NCBI GenBank assembly: GCA_028826165.1
Contig: JAPDFW010000095.1
Span: forward strand, 26,001-90,000
From: Anaeramoeba ignava
Lineage: Eukaryota; Metamonada; Anaeramoebidae
Reading direction: 5' to 3'
Length of the DNA stretch: 64,000 bases
Part shown: one piece after another, positions 36,340 to 49,600 of the stretch
Layout of the letters: every line of letters begins with the position of its first letter
How positions within the stretch are numbered: position 1 is the first letter of the stretch
Position numbers and translations under genes: made by a program
The notes under the pieces: model-generated
Told to the model about the DNA's origin: nothing
Databases searched by the model: none
Seen by the model: the letters and a program-made list of their open reading frames with translations, nothing else

Positions 36340-36897
36340 ATGGATTCAAATTCAATTATAAAAATCTGTACAAAAGGAAAAATTTCAAATTATGTTAAAT
36401 ATGGAAACCAATTAATTGAAAATGGAAATAAAAAAATAACGATAGTTGGTGTTGGAAATGTGATGAATAAAGTTGTTTCTGTTGCAGAAATTCTTAAAAG
36501 AAAAAATCCAAAATTTCATCAAATAAATTCGATTCAATTTGTTGAAATAGAAACTCCCTCGTAAACAATTATAAAAACACATAAAAAAATATTACATTCT
36601 CAACAAATTAATCATTCCACTTTTTTTTACTGAAATCTAATTATTTTTTTTCTTCTTCAAAATTCCAAAAATCTTGATTAAATATTTTCAATTTTCAGGA
36701 AAACTACAAAAAAAATACCTTCAATTTCTATTTTTCTATCATTAGAAAAACCCGAAAATACTGCGTTAGGTTATCAAGCACCTTTAGAAGAAGAGAAAAA
36801 TGAAGAAATTCGAAGATTAGGTCCATTTATTGATATGAAAAAAGAACAAAAAAATTTTAATCAAATATCAAAAAAAAAATCTCAAGATTTTCAATAA
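36340..36897 (+). CDS. Alba-domain nucleic-acid-binding protein
   Basis: Two exons, 36340-36560 and 36699-36897, joined at CCCTC|GTAAAC ... TTTTCAG|GAAAAC so that a Ser codon spans the intron; about 139 residues. The Alba fold signature is clear: KICTKGKISNYVKYGNQLIE, then ITIVGVGNVMNKVVSVAEIL and the Lys-rich KRKNPKFHQI. After the intron comes the last strand SISIFLSLEK...ALGYQAP. Alba proteins bind RNA or DNA. Eukaryotic ones include the RPP25/POP6 subunits of RNase P/MRP and cytoplasmic translation regulators; which applies here is not visible. The tail is acidic, then Lys/Gln-rich. The start follows an A-run right after a T-rich promoter tract. Confidence 0.9.
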
Positions 36898-37126
36898 TAT
36901 AAACAAAAAAAATATCATTTCTAACATTGGATTATTTTTAAAATTTTGTCTATAATCATTTTTTAAAGAAGAAAAGATAATTTGAAATTGATTTTTATGA
37001 TTAAAATTTTTTCTATTTTGGAACAAATTATTACGTCATTCAAAAAAAAAAAATTTTTTTTTATTTTTTATTTTTTCATTTTTTTATTTTTTTTCTTTCA
37101 TTTTTAAAATAAAAAAAAAATAATAA

Positions 37127-40100
37127 ATGGATTCAAATCAAATTTTAAAAGAAGATTGGAAACAATTTTTAATTGAAGGTTGGAAATTTATTACAGCTAG
37201 TTCAGTTTTAAAAAGAAAGGAAATTATTTTAAATTTAATGAAATGTTTGTCAATGTCAGAAACAATGCCAATGCCAGATAAAACAATTTCTTTTTTTTCA
37301 AAATTAATATTTTCGACATTAGCAATTTATCATGAAAGAGAATCAAGATTAATTATTGAGAAATTAATTGAAGAATTAGTGAAAACTAAGTTTAAAACGA
37401 AAAGTTCAAAATTTTTTGTGTTATTTTTTTTGAATATGGTGTAAAATTCATTTTAAATATTAAATTTATTTTAATTTTATTTTAATTTCATTTTAATTCA
37501 TTTTAATTTATTTTAATTCATTTTAATTTATTTTAATTTATTTAATTCATTTTAATTTCATTTTAATTCATTTTAAATATTAAATTTATTTTAATTTCAT
37601 TTTAATTCATTTTAATTCATTTAATTCATTTTAATTCATTTTAATTCATTTTAATTCATTTTAATTCATTTTAAATATTAAATTTAATTCATTTTAATTC
37701 ATTTTAAATTTATTTTAAATATTAAATTTATTTTAAATATTAAATTTATTTTAATTTCATTTTAATTTCATTTTAATTTCATTTTAATTTCATTTTAATT
37801 CATTTTAATTCATTTTAAATATTTTAATTCATTTTAATTCATTTTAAATTTATTTTAATTCATTTTAATTTCATTTTAAATTCATTTTAATTTCATTTTA
37901 ATTCATTTTAATTCATTTTAATTCATTTTAAATCATTTTAAATCATTTTAAATTCATTTTAATTCATTTTAATTCATTTTAATTCATTTTAATTCATTTT
38001 AATTCATTTTAATTCATTTTAAATATTTTAATTCATTTTAATTTCATTTTAAATTCATTTTTAATTTATTTTAAATTTATTTTAATTTCATAAATTAAAT
38101 TCGTTTGTAAAAAAAAGAAACCCAAAAAATCCTATTCCAAAACAAAGATATATACAACTAAGATGGACTTGTATTGCTTTGGAAAAACTTCCTGAAGAAG
38201 AATTAAAATCTTTTAATGATAAAGAAAATGCATTCCTTCTTTCTTTATTTGGAAGTTTACTTACATCATTAATTTATCTCCCAAATAAAAAATTAGCAAC
38301 TTTATCATTCAATCTCGCAAAACATTGCTTTTATAATACAAAAATCCCTATTTTATTGATAAATGCTCTCAAAAATTTTGAAGATTATCGAATTATACAC
38401 CCTTTAATACAACTATTTTCATCGGTTCTTATTGAAAAAAACAAAGAAATTTTTATCAATGAACTCAAACCAAAATTACTAGAAATTTATACAAAAAATA
38501 TACTTCAAAGTAGAAGTCAATTTCAACACAAAGTTTTGGATTCATACTCCACTTTGCTTAAAAACATCACAGAAAAGGATTTCAGTGAAATATTACTTCC
38601 TGTTATCACTCGCATAATGAATCGAAATCCAGAAACTGCAATCCATCATTTACTTCCTTTATTCCAAACATTGGAGCTTGATTTAGATGCTCATTTCTCA
38701 GAAAATTTACTCCCAATAGTTATTGCTGAAATCAAATCAGAAAATCAACAACAAAAAAAACTTGCTTTTAGTATGTTCAGAGCAATTTTTAAAACAATGC
38801 AAAACAAAGAAGAAATGAAAAAAGGAATCAATGTTCTTCAAGAAATAATGAATCAGCCGAGTCATTGGGAAACAAGACACACAATTAGCAAATGTTTAAA
38901 AATAATCTTTAAATCACAACACGGTGCAGATTTATTTATTGATAAGATCGAATCACAACATCTCCAACAAATGAAAAAGGAAAAAGAACCAATAATCCTG
39001 GCTCAAATGATAAAATCAATTGCTTATGCAATTTTGAAAAAGGAAACAATTAGTGAAAATATTCAAAAGCAATTTATTCAGGGATTAAAAAGCAATGATG
39101 TGCAACAAAATAAAATTTATATTGATGGATTGTCTATCATTTCAGGCTCAAATTCCCAAAATTTCAACAAATTCTTTTTATCAGTAATCCCGTTTTTCAC
39201 CAAAATTCTAAAGAAAGATCTTTCTTTCGAAACATTTGTTGTTTCTCCGTTGATAATTTTCAAGATGGCGAAATATTCGGAAGAAATATCAGCAAAAATT
39301 AACAGTGAATCGATTTGGAAAATTATTCTGGATTCACACAAAACACGCAATAAAATAGAACAACTTAAATTGGATAGGAAACAAATTCTCAAGTATTCAA
39401 GCATGATTATCACGTTAGTGACGATATCCAATGAGAAAAGAAGCGCAAAGAATGCAGATGAAGATTTGGATTGTTGGAAAGATGAAAATTATCATGTTTT
39501 ATTTGAAAGAATTTTTGAAATGCTTATTGATCCAAATTGGGAAATTCGTAAGAATGTTCGCAATCAAGTTTTGAGATTGCAAAAAGACAATGAAGTCATC
39601 TCAAGTTCTCTTTTATCTTCGGGTGTGATGTTTCTAGAAAGGAAATTAACGGAAATGATCAAAAAAGAAACGGAAAAAGCAAAAGCAAAAATTTTAATAA
39701 AAATAGCAGCTAAAAAGGAAAAGAATAAGAAAGAAGAAGAACAAAAAACACAAAAAACACAAGAAAGTCAGGGTAAAATTCTGGCCAATCTTCTCGAATT
39801 GATTGCAACAGAAAAGGCAATTTCTGAACAAGATTCACGAGTGATTTCAGCACTAATATATGTTGCAAGTCATCCACGGGTTCAAGAACCAAGTTTGTGG
39901 TTCAAAATCAACAAAAAAAAAGTACTTGAAGAAAAAGTGCAAAAATTAAATGTTGAAGTCCACAAAAATATTCTAACGAAAATGAAAAAACTAATTGAGA
40001 TTTTGGAGCAAAATGACGAGTCGGCAATCAAAGAAACCTCTGAAGAACTTGAGGCGCTTGCTAATTCGTATGAGAGAATAAGCAAATTTTCATGGGAACA

Positions 40101-43100
40101 CTCAGTAAGACTTATTGTAAATGATATTACAGAACTTTTGAAGGAGCAATTACAGAAAATCAATTTGCTAAAGAAGGAAGATATTGATGTTTATAAAATG
40201 TCTTCAACAGATTTTGAGAATTTTTTGCAAAAAAGAACAGAAGAAACAAAGAATTTGAGAATAAAGGAGTTGAAGGAAAAACTCAACAATGAGAAGAAAA
40301 CGAAACAAAAAAGATCGAGAGGACAACGTGATCTGTATAAAGTGGAAGACGAGAAATGGGAGGAAGAACTTCGAAAGGAGCAACAAGTGAAAAAGATCAA
40401 AGAAGAAGAAAGCCAAATGGCGAAAGAAATATACACAGAATTAAGCGAGGAAATGAACAAAACTCGGCGCAAAATCAAAGGAATGGAAAATGCAATTAGA
40501 GTCTCTTTGTCTATTTTGCTTACTCCATGCAACATAAACAGTAAGAGATTCTATCTCGAGTTTGGACAAAGTGTTGCCAAAACTGTTTTTAATTTTATGA
40601 GCTCGATTGTATCTTATGAACAAAGCAATTTATTTATAAACAAAATGATGAGCGGAATTCCAAGTAATTATATCAAATATCGCAACCGAATTTTACGAGG
40701 ATTAAATGTTTTGTTTGCAAACGATTTATGCGAGAAAATTGAAGGAGAACCAAATATTCGGGAAATTATGCGGAGTTTGGTGTCTATGATTTATTCGGAA
40801 TGCTTCAATGAAATGACTCAAAAAGTGACTCCTTTGGATAGCACAACTTTTACTCTTGTTTATCCGTTTGCAAGATATATTTTGACGCTTCCTTATTTAT
40901 ACGAAGTTCATGAGAAATGCATTTCGTTGGTGTTTTTCCACACCGATCCAAAATTTGTAATTGCACGCAAAGAAATTTCAGGTCATCTTCTTCAAGTTCC
41001 TGAAAATACACCAAATCTTATTGAGCAAACACAGAAATGCATTGTTGGTTTGTTTGAGAAATGGAAAATAATAGAAGATCTAGAATATATTTTTGAAGGG
41101 CTTATCTCGACATCTTCTGTTATTCGTATAATCTGTTTGCAGACATTGCTGAAAAGCGAGGCGATGAATATTGAAATTGAGAAAATCAAAAACGAAATGG
41201 TGTTGCAGAACCAGATTATGAGCGAAAATAACGAAAACCAAATCCAAAATATCAAGGATACCTTCCAATATTTTGACAACAAAAAAGCTGCGAATATTGT
41301 CATATCAAGTTACGATATAGAAAGTGAAGAAAACAGAAAAACAGCGAAGATCATTTTGGAGAGATTGGGATTCTTGGAGTTTGCAGGATCAAAAAATATG
41401 AAGAAATTCGATGACATGATTGTGGAAATTTGCGCTCATTTGAGCTCAAAAGATTTGAATATTCGGGAAATGTCAGCACAAGCAATTGCAGAAGTTGTGA
41501 ATATGTCGAATTCGCTTGAGTTTTTAAAGTACATTTTCGATGGATTTACAAAAGTGTATATGGATTTAATGGAAAAGGAGACAGAAGATAGATCAACAGA
41601 TGATCTCGGAATTGAGGTTCATCTCGACAACGAAGATGAAGATGAAAAAAGCGGGGATGAAAACGAAAATCTCAGGAAATTTGGAGATATTGGGGAAAGA
41701 TATCTTGAATTGCGGCATGGAATAGCAGTTGCGCTCAAATACATGGCGCAGAGAGGATTATTTAGCACTGAGAATATGATATGCGATGCACTGGAATTCT
41801 TAATAACAAAAGACCATGCGCTTAGTGAGTCTATTGAGGAAATACAAAAGGAACTCCTGGATCTCGGGACAGAGCTTGTGGACAAGAATCCGAAAGAAAG
41901 TGTTTCTCAGGGAATGAAGATGATGCAGGATTTCCTGGCGCGAAAACCGGAAAATACAATTGAAGATGATAAAATGAGGGAAGGAGCGCTTATCATTCTT
42001 GGTGCGATGGCAAAATATGAAACGGACATGAAGAAATTGGAGCAAATTTTCAAACAACTTTTGGATGGATTGGTGATTCCCTCAGAAATTGTGCAATCAA
42101 CAATATCGCGTTGTGTGAGTTCATTAGTGCCTAAAATAACAAGTGAATTAGTTGATTCAAGCATGAATTTTCTGCTGCAATCTGCGATCCAAAACAAGAA
42201 ATATGGTATCCGAAGAGGAGCATCATATGGGATTGCAGGGATGGTTTTAGGACTGAAAATCACATCACTTACAAAATACGGGATTCTCGAGAAAATTGAA
42301 GAAGCAGGAAAATCTCCTAGCGGGATAAATAGACAAGGTGGATTGACTCTTATAGAGATTCTCTGTTTAGTATTAGGAAACAAATTCCAGCCCTATTTAT
42401 CCAAAATTTTGTCTCAGGTTTTGAACGCGTATGGCGACAGTGATTCTTCAGTGGCAAAACTTGCCGAACAAACATCGCGAGCAATGTTCACAATATTGCA
42501 AAAAGCAGGAGTGAAATCGATTCTTCCGCTTGTCATTTCAGGATTAGACAACGAGTCATGGAAAACCAAAATTGCCAGCATTGAGATGCTTGGAACAGTT
42601 GCGTTCTGTGCACCAAAGCAACTTTCACAAACAATGCCAATGGTTGTTCCGTTACTTGTGAATTTGATTCGTTCTCCACGACAGGAACTGCGTAAATCGG
42701 CAACGAAAAGCTTAAAATCAATCAGCGAAGTGATCCAAAACAAGGAAATAAAAGAACATGCACCTGCGCTTCTTTCTGCGCTCGAGGATCCGTCAAAACA
42801 CTTGAAAAATGCGCTTGATGCACTTCTTTACACAACATTTGTGAATTACATAGATGCGCCGAGTTTGGCGCTTGTATTCCCAACAGTTCTTTACGGACTA
42901 AATCAAGGACAAACAGAGATTAAAAAATCGGCTTCTCGAGTTGTTGGCAGTTTGTGTTCTTTGTCGCGACCCAAAGACATTCAGCCGTATATCTCAACAA
43001 TATTACCGAAACTCAAGCAATTACTTTCAGATCCAATTCCAGAAGTTCGAGGCGATTCCGCGCTTGCATTATCTAAATTAGTGCGTGGATTAGGAATGGA

Positions 43101-46100
43101 GCAATTCCCCAGTCTTCTTGAATGGCTCTTACAGCGTATTAAAACTACAGAAGGCCATATTGAGCGTAGTGGATCTGCACAAGCATTGGCGCATATTCTT
43201 GGTGTGATTGGAATCGAGAAATTGGATCAGCTTCTTCCGGGATTTGTCACATCAATAACATCACAAGAAGCGCCAATCGAAGAGCGAGATGGCAGTATGA
43301 GTTTGCTGCGTTTTTTGCCTATGGCATTCCGCGACGGTTTGCATGCACATGTAGACACTGTTCTGAGAGCAGCAATCAAGGGTTTGTCCGATGAAAGTGA
43401 ACTCGTAAGAGACACTGCCATGCGCACTGGAATTGCCATTATTGAACAATACTCTCAAAGCGGTCTTTCTAGTCTTCTTTCTCAATTTGAGGTCTCTGTT
43501 TTCGACCAAAATCCCCGCATAAGAATAAACTCTCTCGAGCTTGTTGGCCAGCTTCTTTATCGTGTCTCGTTTTCCACAATTGAAAAAAAAGAAGCAAATT
43601 ATTTTGGAGATGACATCTTTATCAAACCGATTATTGATTCTGAAAATACCAACGAATCAATTGAAAAAATCCCGAAAAACGAGAAGAAAAAGAGCAAAAA
43701 GAAAATCAAAATAACGCGATCAAAAGAAAAAGATGATTACACACAAGATGTGCTTCTGAATGCGCTTGGCGAGGAAAAATTCAAGCGTATTCTTGCGGTG
43801 ATCCACATCTCTCGTTGCGATGAAAATATGAATGTCAAACGCGCAGCATCTCTTTTATGGAACCGTTTTGTAACGAATCCCGCAAAAACATTGAGACAAA
43901 TCACGCCGACTGTTTTAAAAACCACTCTCGAGATGCTCCAAATCCAGGACATCTGGCTCAAGAAGCTTGCAGGAGCAACAATCGGGGATCTGATCCGCAA
44001 AATGGGATCGACTATTCTGACCTCTATTCTCCCGCTTTTTGACGAGAATCTCGAGTCTCCAGATCCTTCAATTCGCCAGGGTGCTTGCATAGGTCTCAGC
44101 GAAGTGATCTACTCCTCGGGAAAACCTGCTCTGTCAAAATTCATGGACAGAATCGTGAAATACGTGCGTATCGCGATATGCGATCTTGATGAATCTGTAT
44201 CCGACGAATCCGCAAATACCTTCGATGCTTTGTATTCTGTTTTCGGCAGTATGTCTGTCAATGCGGTTCTTCCAGAAATCATTTCCATGATTGCCGATCC
44301 AGAAAGTCGCGAGCGTGGATTAATGGGATTGCAGAAAATTCTTCTCAAAAGAGGATCTGTTGTTCTCTCGTATCTTGTGCCTCATCTTCTCTATCCCAAA
44401 GTTGATTTTTATAAAGCTTTGGCAATTGAAAAACTTGTTGGTGTCATCCAGGAAAACTTACCAGTATATATCGACAAGTTTATTCCTTCTCTTGTGGAAG
44501 CGATTGCGATTGAATCAATTGATGAGACAAAAGAGAATATCAAAGAAACCAAAAAGACAAAAAAATCAAAAAAGAATTTGAAGAAATCAAAAGACGAATT
44601 AACATTCGAGAGTCAAAAAATCGAAATTCCGAAGGAAATCATCTCCAAAGAGCAGCTTTCAACCCAAGCCACAAAGGCCGCAAATGCGCTTGTTGTTGCG
44701 GTTCCTTCTTCGGGAGCTACCAAGCTTCTTTCGGCACTTTTCAAATTATTTTCCCATAAAAATCAAGCCTACCAACTTGCAAGTATCCAACTTTTGTCCG
44801 AATTCTGCAAAAATCCAAACATCAAACTTGGGAATCATTTAGAGGTTATTTTCAAGGCAGTGTTCCCACTTTTCACAAACAAAAACGAGAAGGCAAGCAC
44901 TGCCGCATGGAACGTTATTTCGGTGATCACAAAAACCATTTCTGTGGAAACCATTTCGAATCATTTCCACCAAATCAAAGACACAATCACACAGCTTGTC
45001 ATGTCGTTCAACATCCGACTTCCGAACGAAGAGAAAATCCCAGGATTCTCAGTTCCAAATGCGTTTGTTCCACTTTCTGCGCCGATTATATGGGGAATCT
45101 CAGAAGGAATGAACGACATCAAAGAACAAGCAGCAATTCTTGTTGAGAAATTTGCAACTTATTCGCAAATCCAATACTCCAAAATGCTTTTGATGAAATT
45201 TCTTGGACCGTTAATCCGTATTGCTCCTGAGAAAATCACGTTGGATGTTAAAATATCAATTCTTTCCGCAATTCTTTGCATTCTGAAAAAATCAGGTCCG
45301 CTTTTAAAGCCCTATTTCGTTCCCATTCAGAGCACATTTATCCGCTCGATCAACTCATCTTCGATGAAAATACACTCGATTGTTCTTGACGGACTGACGA
45401 TTCTGAGCCAGCACCAGCAGCGGCCAGAGTCTCTTTTGATTGAATTCTACAAAGCAATCGAGCCTAATTCAGAGTATTTCTCATCCGACACAGTTGTTCT
45501 CCAGGATTCTATATTAATCATGCTGCGGAACATTATCCGAAATGCTGGCGCAAAAATCAAGGATGATATTCTCCTTAAATTTATGCAGTTCTTCATCAAA
45601 CACACAAGCTCCAGTGAATCAAGTTTCCGGAAGTCTCTTGCCAAAACTTATGGCGTTTTTTTCAAATTTATTAAGGATAAGAAAACAAAATTTGACCAAA
45701 TTAACGAGATCATTGAGAACGTGACAAATTTCTTCAGCAAAATTTCCAACCAACAACTTCCAAGTGATCTTGATACAGAACAAGGACTAATCGCTATTCT
45801 TTTCTTTATCACCAAATACAACGCCTCTTTTGTTCAATCTGACGATCTTCTTTCCAAAAAAATTGCTCATGTTGTTTTCCAATTATTACAAGCTGAAAAA
45901 ATTCCAAATCAACAATTCGGAACAAAAATTGCGTTCAAATTATTAAGTCGAAATAGCTCTGATTTGAAAAAGGAAATTTCGGAACAATTGATTTCATTGA
46001 TTACAAAAAATATTTCAAGTAAATCAAGTGAAGTTTCAACAACTTCAATGCAATTTTTCCGCAAAATTTCTGCGGAAAATGATTACTATTCCAATTTTGA

Positions 46101-46368
46101 ATTACCAAAAATTGCAGAACCAATTCTTACAATTGCCAAAAGTATCAATATTGATTCAAATTCAAGAATGATTGCTGCAAGAGCTTTAATTGCTATTTTC
46201 CGTTTTGATAAAGATCAACAAGTTATTGATTCTTATTGCAAAAATTTCCCCAAATTGAAAAAAAATAATTTGGTTGAATTTCTTGAGACTTTATTATTAA
46301 AATTAAAACAAAACAATTTTGAAACAAGTGATTCTGATGGAGAAAAATTAGAGAGTTTGGAAAAGTAG
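37127..46368 (+). CDS. GCN1: GCN1, ribosome-bound activator of GCN2 kinase
   Basis: Exon 1 is 37127-37440 (ends ATGGT|GTAAAATTC). Exon 2 is 38118-46368, opening NPKNPIPKQRYIQLRWTCIA. The product is about 2,850 residues, the usual size for GCN1. It is HEAT repeats throughout. The most conserved part, about residues 1,450-1,900, is the eEF3-like and RWD-binding region, with GIRRGASYGIAGMVLGLKI, PSGINRQGGLTLIEILC, YGDSDSSVAKLAEQ, SWKTKIASIEMLGTVAFCAP and SRVVGSLCSLSRPKDIQPYI. GCN1 sits on stalled or collided ribosomes and passes the uncharged-tRNA signal to GCN2, which phosphorylates eIF2alpha. A long charged coiled-coil (KKEEEQKTQKTQ, EELRKEQQVKKIKEEE) lies at about 620-880. The central coding region is visibly richer in G and C than both ends. 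No frameshift is seen in over 8 kb. Confidence 0.95.
37441..38117. repeat. TTTTAATTCA repeat filling GCN1 intron 1
   Basis: The 677-bp intron is built from TTTTAATTCA, TTTTAATTTCA and TTTTAAATATTAAATTTA units, about 60 in all. Confidence 0.95.
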
Positions 46369-46645
46369 AATTTTAATTTTAAACAACAAAAATTTAAAAT
46401 CAAATCAAAATTTAATAAAAGAAAAAAAAAACCAAATTTTTGTTCCACTTTTTTTTTAAGAAAGAATAAAGAAAGAATAAAGAAAGAATAAAGAAAGAAT
46501 AAATAAAGAATAAATAAAGAATAAAGAAAGAATAAAGAAAGAATAAATAAAGAAAATAATTAGTAATTTTCAATTTTAAAAACGTTATTTACAAAAAAAA
46601 TTTTTTTAATTTTTCATTTTTTTCATTTTTCATTTTTCATTTAAA
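46369..46645. other. Spacer between GCN1 and CysRS with GAAAGAATAAA repeat
   Basis: About ten copies of AAAGAATAAAG(A/T)A lie at 46458-46552, then an A/T junction and TTTTTCATTTTT steps just before the next ATG. No gene seen. Confidence 0.8.
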
Positions 46646-49600
46646 ATGCAAAAAGAAGAAACAAATTATTGGATTCAACCAAAAGGAGTTTCAAAAGGAT
46701 TAAAAGTTCTTAATAGTTTAACAAGAACAAAAGTTTGATTTTATTCAAAATACTTTTTAAAAACTTTAAAAACTTTAAAAACTTTAAAAATAAATTAATA
46801 AGCATTTAATAAATAAATTAATAAATAAATTAATAAATAAATTAATAAATAAATTAATAAATAAATTAATAAATAAATTAATAAATAAATTAATAAATAA
46901 ATTAATAAATAAATTAATAAATAAATTAATAAATAAATTAATAAATAAATTAATAAATAATTTAATAAATAATTTAATAAATAAATTAATAAATAAATTA
47001 ATAAATAAATTAATAAATAATTTAATAAATAATTTAATAAATAATTTAATAAATAATTTAATAAATAAATTAATAAATAAATTAATAAATAAATTAATAA
47101 ACAAATTAATAAAATAAAAATTAATAAATAATTTAATAAATAAATTAATAAATAAATTAATAAATAAATAAATAAATAAATAAATTAATAAATAAATTAA
47201 TAAATAAATTAATAAATAAATTAATAAATAATTTAATAAATAAATAAATAAATTAATAAATAAATTAATAAATAAATTAATAAATAAATTAATAAATAAT
47301 TTAATAAATAAATTAATAAATAAATTAATAAATAAATTAATAAATAAATTAATAAATAAATTAATAAATAAATTAATAAATAAATTAATAAATAAATTAA
47401 TAAATAAATTAATAATTTAATAAATAAATTAATAAATAAATTAATAAATAAATTAATAAATAAATTAATAAATAAATTAATAAATAAATTAATAAATAAA
47501 TTAATAAATAATTTTAATAAATAAATTAATAAATAAATTAATAAATAAATTAATAAACAAATTAATAAATAATTTAATAAATAATTTAAAGGTTGATTTT
47601 ATTCCAATAAAAGAAGAAGAAGTTGGATTTTATGTTTGTGGACCAACTGTTTATGATTCTTCACATTTAGGACATGCAAGGTAATTAAAATTAAAAATAA
47701 AAGAAAAATAATCAATTTTCAAATTAAAAAATTTTTATTAAAATAAACAAAATTTAGAACATATATTGCTTTTGATGTTATTAGAAGAATATTAACTGAT
47801 TATTTTGGTTATAAAGTTAATTTTGTTATGAATGTAACTGATATTGATGATAAGATAAGTTGAATCAAATTTAAAAATTAAAATTAAAATTAAATTAAAA
47901 TTAAAATCGGATAAAAAATTAAAATTAAAATTAAAATTAAAATCGGATAAAAAATTAAATTTAAAATTAAATTAAAATTAAAATTAAAATTAAATTTAAA
48001 TTTAAAATTAAAATTAAAATTAAAATTAAAATTAAAATTAAAATTAAAATCGGATAAAAAATTAAATTTAAAATTCATTTATAAAATTAAAATTGAATTA
48101 AAATTCATTTATAAAATTTAAAATTCATTTATAAAATTCATTTATAAAATTAAAATTAAAATTAAAATCAAAATCAAAATTAAAATTAAAATTAAAATTA
48201 AAATCAAAATTAAATTTAAATTTAAAATTCATTTATAAAATTAAATTTAAATTTAAATTTAAAATTAAAATTAAAATTAAAATTAAAATTGAAATTAAAA
48301 TTAAAATCGGATAAAAAATTAAAATTAAAAACAAAATTAAAATTAAAATTAAAATTAAAAATTAAAATTAAAAATAAAATTAAAATTAAAATTAAAATTA
48401 AAATTAAAATTAAAATTAAAATTAAAATTCATTTATAAAATTCATTTATAAAATTAAAAAAAATATTTAAAAAAACACATTATTTTACGATCTCGAGAAA
48501 ACAACCAACCATTCACTGAACTTGCCCGGAAATATGAAAAAGAATTTTTTGAGGACATGCAAGAACTGCACGTACTTTTCCCAACAGTTATAACCAGAGT
48601 CTCAGAATACATACCCGAAGTTCTCGACTTCATCCAAAAAATTATCGAGAACAAATACGGATATGAAAGTAACGGCAGCGTATATTTCGACACACACAAG
48701 TTCTGGCAAGACTACAAATACGCGCAGCTGGAGCCTTCTTCTATTAACGATATGGAAAAACGAAAGGAAGGAGAAGGTGTCTTATCACCAAATATTGAAG
48801 ATAAAAAAAATCCGGAAGATTTTGCGCTCTGGAAAAAGTCTAAAGAAGGAGAACCCAAATGGGACTCGCCATGGGGTCTTGGTCGCCCAGGATGGCATAT
48901 AGAATGTTCAGTAATGGCAAGTTATATTCTTGGTTCTTTGTTTGATTTCCATGGTGGTGGTGTCGATCTCAAGTTCCCCCATCACGACAACGAAATTGCA
49001 CAGTCTATTGTTAGTGCCTCCCCAATATAATCTTATTCATATCTATTATTGTCTTGTTTGTTCATGTTGTGGATTGCCTCAATTATGACTTTTGGATTGA
49101 GACATTTCATGACAAACAAAATTTTACTTCATCAAAATTTTCACCATTTGTTTTTTCATCACAAAAATCTTTTTTATACTCATTCGCAATTTCTCTTGTT
49201 TTCTGTTTCGTAGGCTCGTTTCGATTATCCGCAGTGGGTTAATTACTTTCTGCATTCTGGACATTTATTTATTGAAGGAAGAAAAATGTCAAAATCGGAG
49301 AAGAATTTTATCACGATTAAAGAATGCTTAAAAGAATACACTTGGGTGCAGATCCGCATTTTCTTTCTTCTCCACAAGTATGATTCCCCGATAGATTACT
49401 CGCAAGCCGGGATGAAACACGCGGTGGAAATCACGAGAATTTTTACGGAGTTCTTCAACAACGTGAAGATTTATTTGCGAGAAAAATCATGGACTGACAA
49501 CATGTACTTTGGAGAGACTGAAAGCAAACTAACGAGCACATTCACGACTCTTCGTAACCAAGTGCACGAGGCGCTGTGCGACAACTTCAACACGCAGGAA

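Noticed and set aside
46784-47104. Minus-strand open frame of repeated INLF
   Set aside because: Reading of the 12-bp satellite in CysRS intron 1.
47855-48478. U12-type (minor spliceosome) intron
   Set aside because: The donor is ATAAGTTG, not ATATCCTT, and I see no TCCTTAAC-like branch site near the 3' end.
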